This document shows, one piece after another, positions 17,768-20,869 of a DNA stretch of 20,869 bases. The stretch lies in NCBI GenBank assembly GCA_036897625.1, contig JAYMTA010001263.1, positions 1 to 20,869 of the forward strand. The letters run 5' to 3'. How positions within the stretch are numbered: the stretch's first letter is position 1; every line of letters starts with the position of its first letter. The notes beneath the pieces were generated by a model. That model was given only the letters and a program-made list of their open reading frames with translations. It was not told where the DNA came from and did not search any database. This DNA comes from Pelargonium cotyledonis (Eukaryota; Streptophyta; Magnoliopsida; Geraniales; Geraniaceae). The position numbers were made by a program, and so were the translations under genes.

Positions 17768-20393
17768 GATTTGATCAAGAATCATATAATTCATCCGTTG
17801 CAAGTCCAATATGTCAGCTACTGAAGTCTCTGAGCATCATATGTTTCCCAGGAATCAAGACCCACATTTTCATGTATTTTTATTAATTGGTAACAGAGGG
17901 GCACTCTTAGTTGTGTAGCCCAAAGTTGGAGCAAAAATACACCAGAATTCACCATCAACAGAAATTTTAAATAAGCCAAATGATATTGATGTGAACATTT
18001 TTTTCAGGAACACTCTGAAATTGTAAATAATCAAATAAATCACACTAAATTGTAAATAATCAAATAATCAAACAAATCATCACATACTATGGCTTTTGGA
18101 GCTCGCACACTAACTTCCAAGTGGCATTATATTAAGTTCCATCCCTGGGAATGATTCACATACTTGAGTAAAAACCTACCTCTATCACTTGTACCTACCT
18201 CTATCACTTGTAAACACACTTCTATATATGCCTAAAAGTAAAGGCCACTTAAATAAGTTTAAAGCAAATCTTCAATCAAGCCTAACCACTATCAAACACA
18301 TATTGAATCGATCATGCTGTGATGTTTTTTTTAATAACAGCATGCTCACGTTAAGCACTTAAATAATCATATCATAGATCATAACAGCAGGATGCAGAGG
18401 TTGGGTATAATAAGGACCTGAAAGTAGGATCAAAACAAGACTAAAATTAGAAAACCACTTTACATTCGACATCAACATTTGAGGCCTCTTTAGTAAGCTC
18501 CATAACTATCCTTGGTACAACATCAGCTCTAGTTACCCCTCCACCAGCATCGATGTCAGCTAAAGCATCCCAGTTAGGTGTGGGAATGCCACCACCTGGA
18601 CTTAATCCTTGTGCACCAGTATCTGCCAATATTCTGGCCAAATAATAATAGACGTAGCGTAGGACACTCCTATCCTCGCACTGTTGGTTAAGCTGTAGAA
18701 TCAAATGGGAAAAGAATGATAAACGTCGGGAAAGAAATTCAATCAGTGTCACTATGTTCCAAACAAATGACTTTTGAAACACTCCATACATACCATCAAA
18801 TTTAACTAAGAAAGCTAATTTGTGGCTACACTGTTTTGCAGAAACCATTGATTGTATAAATGAAAGTAACTCAAATACTATTTAGTGAATAGGCAATAGT
18901 ATGCCACGCAGAGAGAAATTAATAGGGAAAAAGAGTTTAAACTATGAAACAGCCTGAAGAGGCCATCAAGTTCACAGAAATGGCCAGTCTTCATAACATA
19001 AGGTGTGAAATTTGTGGAATGGTTGTTGATATTACGCCAGAAATAAAACCTCTGTATTAGTGGTATTCTAGACAAATGAAGATGGGGGTGGGGGGTGGTT
19101 GGGTGGTGGGGGGGGTGTGGATGCATGCTAGTAAAATGCAAAAATAAAATAAAATAAAAAACTTGTTGTTCTCACAAATGAACTCCTAGATGAAGCAGTT
19201 TAGGAGAAAATTTCCCGTTAATTGCCCTGTCATCCAAGATAAATCATTCCTTCTTAAGTGGGTTTTGATTTTTGACGCTGGCCCTAACCAAAGAAAATAA
19301 TATAATAGAGGAAATATATGTTGGCCTAAATGTACAAATTTTATGGTAGAAAAATATGATTATCCGTATCAAAACTTGCAAGTACAATTCCTTCCTCTCT
19401 TGAGACCAAAGAGGTACTTTTCAGCTATATGCATGAACTTTTAAATTTGCTAGTGATAGAACAAAGAGAGTGGAGGAACTACATTTGAACGCATATGGCA
19501 GAGAATGTTTTTGTTATCTCATTACTTGTATGTTATGTGACACACTTAACATGACTCGCAGTGCAAAAAATGGAAACAGATTTAGTCATAAACATCAACT
19601 AGGTACCACCTACTCAGACGATAACACTATAGAAACTTCACTTCAATAAAAAGTTCAAGTAAGGTAAATAGCAAAAGAAAATGAGATGGAAACATGCCAT
19701 GAGAAGAGAAGGTGCCAAGGAAGGATCCACAGAATTGTAGACCGCGAGCTTGGGGAACACGTGATGCACCAACTGCTTCTGGGAGCTTTTCTGGACACAA
19801 CAAGTAAACGCAAATCAGTAAAAAGCACCCTGCATAAGCCAAAGAAAAGGAAGCAAGCAAGAATCTGGCCCTCGCCTGATCAGAAGTAGCGGCAAGCTCG
19901 TGGATACTCCTAGCGAGTTGCGCATAAGACACGGGCTGCAAAAACACAGAAAACCAGAAGTTCGATTAAACACGACCGTGACGACGATGCGAACAAAAAT
20001 CAACAAAAACGAGACACGGATGCGAATGCGGATCTAGGTACCTTCTTCTTCCTCTGCTTCTGGGGCATGATGTTGGCTGCTCTCACAGCTCTGGTGGCAG
20101 CAGAGCGGGTGTCGCTCTGGATCTGCATCAATGTGGCCCTCTTGGACTTCTTTTCTCCGAACTGCGAGGGCTGGGCCGTCACCGGCGCAGGCGATGCCGA
20201 CTGCGGCGGCGGGGCCGATGTGGACGACGAAGCGGAAGAATGCGGCGGGGCGGGGTCCGCTTGGATGAGATCCATGAGCGTCGTCCCCGTGGAATCCTGC
20301 AGCAACCACAAACCAAAATACAATGAGCAAAATTGGGAGAGTGAAGGGAACGGAGCAGAGGATGGTGAATTGAGTAGAGGAATTTACCGCCAT
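2477..20393 (-). CDS. TASH3: TASH3-like subunit of the TPLATE endocytic adaptor complex (21 exons, 3' end outside window)
   Basis: Joined exons give 977 in-frame codons: 20388-20393, 20042-20296, 19876-19935, 19698-19790, 18464-18692, 16945-17051, 16301-16360, 14604-14704, 13649-13743, 13309-13329, 12276-12371, 12062-12182, 11751-11897, 11468-11658, 10086-10357, 6990-7091, 5447-5623, 5147-5335, 4495-4736, 4270-4416 and 2477-2696. Every junction keeps phase and continuous protein. The start [13 protein letters not shown] and blocks such as [20 protein letters not shown] match the plant SH3-domain protein TASH3 (Arabidopsis AT2G07360, about 1200 residues) as I remember it. In that family the protein is a large adaptin-like subunit of the plasma-membrane TPLATE complex in clathrin-mediated endocytosis. 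Visible parts are a Ser/Pro/Ala-rich N-terminal segment (about residues 15-45), a basic patch (about 82-87), a long helical region (about 139-860) and an acidic segment (about 950-965). The SH3 end should lie left of base 1. The ATG has A at -3 and G at +4. The recognition is from memory. Confidence 0.85.
3793..3966 (+). repeat. Dispersed TIR-family repeat, copy C
   Basis: It shares the order atgttatattttaacaatgg, cttccattactaaa, agtagggtt and aatgtgggactctttcatca with copies A, B and D. It is diverged and its terminal inverted repeats are not preserved. Confidence 0.6.
4061..4220 (+). repeat. Dispersed TIR-family repeat, copy B
   Basis: It contains ccaaaacagctct, taataatgggttacata, gggcttcaactactaaaagg, agtagggttt and aatgtgggactttttcatc in the same order as copy A. 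It lies about 95 bp from copy C in the same orientation. Confidence 0.65.
4270..4416 (-). CDS. TASH3: Coding exon 20 (residues 855-904)
   Basis: It encodes (K)[39 protein letters not shown] and AKYLPLGPI(S). The acceptor is tataatcag and the donor ATAAG|GTACGC. It follows the 78-nt intron 19, the shortest in the gene. Confidence 0.94.
4495..4736 (-). CDS. TASH3: Coding exon 19 (residues 775-855)
   Basis: It encodes [39 protein letters not shown], the loop [19 protein letters not shown] and [11 protein letters not shown](K). The donor sits inside the Lys codon, AA|GTAAGC, so retaining intron 19 would put a TAA stop directly after Lys855. Confidence 0.94.
4737..5146 (-). other. Intron 18
   Basis: 410 nt of ordinary AT-rich intron. 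I see nothing else in it. Confidence 0.7.
5147..5335 (-). CDS. TASH3: Coding exon 18 (residues 712-774)
   Basis: 63 codons, with [39 protein letters not shown] and [13 protein letters not shown]. The acceptor is actttcag and the donor GAG|GTATAA. Confidence 0.94.
5447..5623 (-). CDS. TASH3: Coding exon 17 (residues 653-711)
   Basis: 59 codons, with [20 protein letters not shown], the Pro-rich [11 protein letters not shown], and [18 protein letters not shown]. The acceptor is atttctag and the donor GCG|GTAAGC. Confidence 0.93.
5624..6989 (-). other. Intron 16, containing a Stowaway-like MITE
   Basis: 1366 nt. The MITE at 6056-6289 is listed separately. The stretches 5624-6055 and 6290-6989 are AT-rich and unassigned. 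Confidence 0.75.
6056..6289. mobile_element. Stowaway-like (Tc1/mariner) MITE
   Basis: It begins CTCCATCCGTCCCAAAATGA and ends in ACTCATTTTTGGATGGAG, inverted ends that match the Stowaway pattern CTCCCTCCGTCCC. It is flanked by TA at 6054-6055 and 6290-6291. Its 234-bp length and lack of coding potential fit the family. A few TIR mismatches suggest moderate age. Confidence 0.88.
6990..7091 (-). CDS. TASH3: Coding exon 16 (residues 619-652)
   Basis: 34 codons, with [19 protein letters not shown] and [15 protein letters not shown]. The acceptor is tttattag and the donor GGAAG|GTAGGT. It is separated from exon 15 by the 2994-nt intron 15. Confidence 0.93.
7703..7865 (-). mobile_element. Au-like tRNA-derived SINE
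   Basis: Read on the minus strand it starts GAGGGTGAGCCTTGGTGCAA, which covers a box A-like TGAGCCTTGGTGC (7847-7859). A box B-like GGTCACGGGTTTGAGTTA follows (7801-7818), and it ends in GGGAGCTTGTGCACTAGGCC before TTTTATAG. These landmarks match the plant Au SINE family as I know it, with a decayed middle. The word acttcta at 7696-7702 and 7873-7879 could be a target-site duplication, but the right copy lies 7 bp beyond the expected 5' end. It is in the same orientation as the host gene. Confidence 0.75.
8311..9430 (+). pseudogene. Decayed Copia pol fragment (RT C-terminal part and RNase H)
   Basis: Translated pieces give the RT active-site motif VYVDDI interrupted at 8327-8331 and resuming IVITGSD. 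They continue into a [21 protein letters not shown] segment, RPTSGYC, the RNase H-type [18 protein letters not shown] and [20 protein letters not shown], and finally QLADVLAES near the end. Several stop codons and frame changes break the reading, so it is dead. No gag, protease, integrase or 5' LTR is visible, so the element is 5'-truncated. It runs opposite to the host gene, inside intron 15. Confidence 0.9.
8332..8482. mobile_element. 151-bp TIR element (MITE-like) nested in the Copia RT motif
   Basis: The ends 8332-8368 and 8446-8482 are inverted repeats of 37 bp with one mismatch, starting TGTTGAAGTGGG and ending CCCACTTCAACA. It is flanked by the direct repeat TATAG (8327-8331 and 8483-8487). 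Removing it restores an uninterrupted Copia reading Y-V-D-D-I-V-I-T-G. The ends begin TG and finish CA, with a 5-bp duplication. It has no coding capacity. Confidence 0.93.
9438..9678 (+). mobile_element. 3' LTR of the intron 15 Copia element
   Basis: It starts TGTTAGAATATT eight bases after the pol stop TAA and ends CAATAACA, giving the TGTTA/TAACA terminal inverted repeat. A TATA-like ggtataaaacc lies at about 9583-9593. The polypurine tract in front is eroded (cgctgag). With no 5' LTR present, the end at 9678 rests on the inverted repeat alone. Confidence 0.7.
10086..10357 (-). CDS. TASH3: Coding exon 15 (residues 528-618)
   Basis: The longest exon, with 90 full codons. It includes [39 protein letters not shown] and [20 protein letters not shown]. 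The acceptor is ttacgtag and the donor TTCAAG|GTACAT. The alternating amphipathic helices fit an adaptin-trunk solenoid. Confidence 0.95.
10358..11467 (-). other. Intron 14, with duplicated segment
   Basis: 1110 nt. The duplicated block at 10575-10674 is described separately. The rest (10675-11467) is AT-rich and I recognise no coding or mobile sequence in it. Confidence 0.7.
10575..10674. repeat. Near-identical 36-bp direct repeat, 64-bp period
   Basis: Copies at 10575-10610 and 10639-10674 both contain tagtctcttggtagtgtact and end aagagaac, differing at one position. The similarity extends weakly to the left (gaacaaa versus gaacaga). The parent element was not recognised. Confidence 0.85.
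11468..11658 (-). CDS. TASH3: Coding exon 14 (residues 464-528)
   Basis: It encodes (R)[20 protein letters not shown] and [20 protein letters not shown], then an acidic Ser/Asp-rich loop ending SHPE(G). The acceptor is tacttcag and the donor GAAG|GTTTTA, a weak donor. Confidence 0.9.
11719..11742 (+). repeat. (GA)12 microsatellite beside the intron 13 donor
   Basis: Twelve uninterrupted GA units, which read as (TC)12 on the gene strand. They start 8 nt downstream of exon 13, inside the 92-nt intron 13, so length changes would move sequence next to the 5' splice site. Confidence 0.95.
11751..11897 (-). CDS. TASH3: Coding exon 13 (residues 415-464)
   Basis: It encodes [20 protein letters not shown], then a variable Lys-rich linker, then [12 protein letters not shown](R). 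The acceptor is gtaatgcag and the donor AGAAG|GTGAAG. A (TC)12 tract on the gene strand starts 8 nt inside the following intron. Confidence 0.92.
12062..12182 (-). CDS. TASH3: Coding exon 12 (residues 375-415)
   Basis: It encodes (E)[39 protein letters not shown] and a split Arg. The acceptor is gtgtacag and the donor ACAG|GTACGT. Confidence 0.93.
12276..12371 (-). CDS. TASH3: Coding exon 11 (residues 343-375)
   Basis: It encodes (G)[19 protein letters not shown] and [12 protein letters not shown](E). The acceptor is tgaatcag and the donor GATG|GTAAGT. Confidence 0.92.
12372..13308 (-). other. Intron 10, containing a dispersed repeat
   Basis: 937 nt. About 12641-13010 is repeat-derived (see the separate entry). 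The flanks, 12372-12640 and 13011-13308, are unassigned AT-rich sequence. Confidence 0.7.
12641..13010 (+). repeat. Dispersed TIR-family repeat, copy A, flanked by short direct repeats
   Basis: The core at about 12741-12935 shares blocks such as aaaaggtcaacc, gttagtaggg, tagctcattt-like and gtgggactt with copies at 3793-3966, 4061-4220 and 8332-8482. It is flanked by similar words around aaaagtttaa and cttttaggt at 12641-12665 and 12986-13010. Shared words show membership of one family; the boundaries are approximate. Confidence 0.6.
13309..13329 (-). CDS. TASH3: Coding exon 10, 21-nt micro-exon
   Basis: 21 nt between the acceptor ctttgtgcag and the donor GAG|GTATCC. It supplies (G)KHAEPG(G). 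Without it the reading still stays in frame but loses seven residues that I expect in the family. It is too short for ORF scanning. Confidence 0.85.
13330..13648 (-). other. Intron 9
   Basis: 319 nt between exon 9 and the 21-nt micro-exon. I see nothing beyond the splice sites. Confidence 0.7.
13649..13743 (-). CDS. TASH3: Coding exon 9 (residues 304-336)
   Basis: It encodes (G)[19 protein letters not shown] and [12 protein letters not shown](G). The acceptor is gactgcag and the donor TTAG|GTGATC. Both ends split Gly codons. Confidence 0.92.
13744..14603 (-). other. Intron 8
   Basis: 860 nt of AT-rich intron with a short poly-A run near 13963-13972. I recognise no element in it. Confidence 0.65.
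14604..14704 (-). CDS. TASH3: Coding exon 8 (residues 271-304)
   Basis: 33 codons plus two bases, with [20 protein letters not shown] and [13 protein letters not shown]. The acceptor is tatgttag and the donor CAGGG|GTATGT. HEAT-like helical sequence. Confidence 0.92.
14705..16300 (-). other. Intron 7
   Basis: 1596 nt. It holds a 30-bp exact direct repeat (15866-15895 and 15940-15969) and a stretch with recurring gaatcgg-like words (about 15294-15360). A possible decayed Stowaway-type end at about 15018-15048 has no partner. The remainder is unassigned AT-rich sequence. Confidence 0.7.
15841..15969. repeat. Two-copy direct repeat, about 74-bp period
   Basis: Both copies start tgtacataa and share an exact 30-bp core at 15866-15895 and 15940-15969. 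The second copy carries a short extra segment (about 15926-15939). Confidence 0.85.
16301..16360 (-). CDS. TASH3: Coding exon 7 (residues 251-270)
   Basis: 20 codons, [20 protein letters not shown], a basic Gly/Lys loop. The acceptor is tgttatttag and the donor GAG|GTAAGA. Confidence 0.9.
16361..16944 (-). other. Intron 6
   Basis: 584 nt of AT-rich intron with two T-rich runs (about 16549-16559 and 16588-16600). I see no gene or mobile element in it. Confidence 0.7.
16945..17051 (-). CDS. TASH3: Coding exon 6 (residues 215-250)
   Basis: It encodes (F)[16 protein letters not shown] and [16 protein letters not shown]. The acceptor is ccttgaag and the donor AAG|GTATGT. The phase-1 junction restores a Phe codon. 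Confidence 0.92.
17738..17764. repeat. (AAAT)n microsatellite
   Basis: About six units of aaat/taaa in intron 5, a likely polymorphic simple repeat. Confidence 0.85.
18174..18211. repeat. Perfect 19-bp tandem duplication
   Basis: Two adjacent identical copies of acctacctctatcacttgt. The absence of mismatches suggests a recent duplication. Confidence 0.9.
18464..18692 (-). CDS. TASH3: Coding exon 5 (residues 139-215, last codon split)
   Basis: 76 codons plus one base. It carries [20 protein letters not shown], the Gly-rich [20 protein letters not shown] loop, and [12 protein letters not shown]. The acceptor is ttctacag and the donor GAAT|GTAAAG. This is one of the most conserved blocks of the family. 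Confidence 0.93.
18693..19697 (-). other. Intron 4 (GC-AG), with G-rich tract
   Basis: 1005 nt between ATG|GC and ctacag|CTT. It contains the G-rich tract at 19084-19120 and an (AAAAT)-type stretch at about 19139-19160. The remainder is AT-rich, and I recognise no element in it. Confidence 0.75.
19084..19120 (+). repeat. G-rich tract with G-quadruplex potential
   Basis: G runs of 5, 6, 3 and 8 bases lie within 37 bp, separated by short T/G spacers, which satisfies the usual four-run G-quadruplex pattern. The runs are on the plus strand, which is the template strand of the gene, so the transcript carries the C-rich complement. Confidence 0.8.
19698..19790 (-). CDS. TASH3: Coding exon 4 (residues 108-138)
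   Basis: 31 codons, from [18 protein letters not shown] to [10 protein letters not shown], follow the acceptor ttgtgtccag. The exon ends CTCATG and is followed by GCATGT, a second GC donor. The GT four bases further on would shift the frame before the conserved L-N-Q-Q-C-E-D of exon 5. Confidence 0.82.
19876..19935 (-). CDS. TASH3: Coding exon 3 (residues 88-107)
   Basis: 20 codons encode [20 protein letters not shown], following a tttttgcag acceptor. The exon ends CAG and is followed by GCGAGG, so the donor is GC, not GT. No GT lies close enough to keep the next conserved residues K-S-S-Q in frame. Confidence 0.85.
20042..20296 (-). CDS. TASH3: Coding exon 2 (residues 3-87)
   Basis: 85 codons. 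It opens with [15 protein letters not shown], followed by a low-complexity Ser/Pro/Ala stretch and the conserved block [15 protein letters not shown]. It ends in the basic run QRKKK at an AAG|GTACCT donor. This is the most GC-rich exon, and the linker is probably unstructured. Confidence 0.9.
20388..20393 (-). CDS. TASH3: Coding exon 1 (6 nt, Met-Ala)
   Basis: Only ATGGCG precedes a GT donor at 20387-20386. A 91-nt intron ends in ttgctgcag just before GATTCC, so the protein begins M-A-D-S-T-G. The choice rests on the protein reading MADSTGTT, as in the family, and on the good start context. Reading through the intron instead gives an unrelated hydrophobic sequence. Confidence 0.85.
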
Positions 20394-20869
20394 AGTTGCT
20401 CACTGTGCCTGTGGCGTTCTCTGATCGGAGATATATGGTTGTGTGGTGAGAATCTGGAAAAAGGAACTCACATGTCAAATGACTTGGAAATGGAAAGGTG
20501 ACTCTGAAGTCTGAACAGTGAACAGTAGGAGAAAGAGATTTGAAGCTAAAATAAACCGGTTTTGATTGAACCAAACTGAACCCGGTTCAAATACTTTGAA
20601 ATCTAATTGCATTTTTCAATTCTTGAAAGAGAAATTACGTATAATTATCTCGAACTATCCCCTTTCACAAACTATTATCCTAAACTCTTTTTTTTCTTTT
20701 CTTTTTTTAACTTTATACTATCTTAAACTATCCATTTAACCTTCTATTTCTATTAGCGAGACAATAAAATGATCAAATTACCCCTATTTTTCATATTTTT
20801 TAAATATAAATGAAAAGAAAAAGAAGAACACCGTGGCTTCTGGACTTCTTCTCTGACGACTCTCTTCGC
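20394..20869 (-). promoter_or_regulatory. 5' leader and proximal promoter region of the TASH3-like gene
   Basis: This is sequence upstream of the start codon on the gene strand. It is pyrimidine-rich near the ATG, as plant leaders often are. It holds a start-stop mini-uORF at 20468-20473, a 13-bp palindrome TGAACCCGGTTCA at 20577-20589, and the related AACCGGTT at 20554-20561. From about 20630 outward it becomes AT-rich, with phrases such as actatccccttt and aaattacccc that resemble common plant intergenic repeats. The transcription start cannot be fixed from sequence alone, and I could not choose a convincing TATA box. Confidence 0.5.
20468..20473 (-). promoter_or_regulatory. AUG-stop minimal upstream ORF
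   Basis: On the gene strand ATG is followed at once by TGA, about 75 nt upstream of the main ATG. It is the only upstream ATG between the main start and about 20520. It matters only if transcription starts further upstream. Start-stop elements are known to stall ribosomes in some plant leaders; a role here is inferred. Confidence 0.4.

Larger units (their letters stand above)
17052..18463 (-). other. Intron 5, with short tandem duplications
   Basis: 1412 nt. It contains a perfect 19-bp tandem duplication (18174-18192 and 18193-18211), a 20-bp repeat at 29-bp offset (18018-18037 and 18047-18066) and an (AAAT)n microsatellite (about 17738-17764). I see no coding potential or recognisable element in the rest. 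Confidence 0.75.

Noticed and set aside
2477..20393. The TASH3-like gene as a pseudogene
   Set aside because: All 21 exons are open, all junctions keep phase, and conserved blocks are intact. Only the missing 3' end leaves doubt.
20067..20574. Long frames opposite to, or in other frames of, exon 2
   Set aside because: Shadows of GC-rich exon 2 and the leader. The products are low-complexity, and the minus-strand TASH3 reading explains the sequence.

Overview
The window comes from a flowering plant, most likely a eudicot. It holds one large spliced gene on the minus strand in AT-rich DNA, with plant transposable elements in the introns: Copia LTR elements, a LINE remnant, a Stowaway-like MITE, an Au-like SINE and a dispersed short TIR family. 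The protein is recognised from memory as the plant adaptin-like protein TASH3, a subunit of the TPLATE endocytic complex. No database search was possible.

Layout. The gene runs from the ATG at 20393 leftwards. I could place 21 coding exons between 20393 and 2477. They join without any frameshift into 977 codons, and every junction preserves phase and continuous family-like protein sequence. The C-terminal part expected for this family, including the SH3 domain, is not in the window, so intron 21 runs off the left edge. The 5' leader and promoter lie at 20394-20869.

Introns. Intron 15 (7092-10085) is the largest complete one. It holds an Au-like SINE on the gene strand and a 5'-truncated, decayed Copia element on the opposite strand. 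That Copia element carries a 151-bp TIR element inserted inside its reverse-transcriptase active-site motif. Intron 16 holds a Stowaway-like MITE. Introns 20 and 10 hold relatives of the nested TIR element. Intron 21 (1-2476) holds a Copia LTR that abuts a LINE-type zinc-binding RT fragment, and at the far left a GC-rich stretch of unknown nature. Introns 3 and 4 both appear to start with GC instead of GT.

How it works together. The only functional gene visible is the endocytosis adaptor subunit. Everything else is splicing signals, simple repeats and dead or non-autonomous mobile DNA. I see no other intact protein gene, RNA gene, CRISPR array or undescribed multi-gene system.
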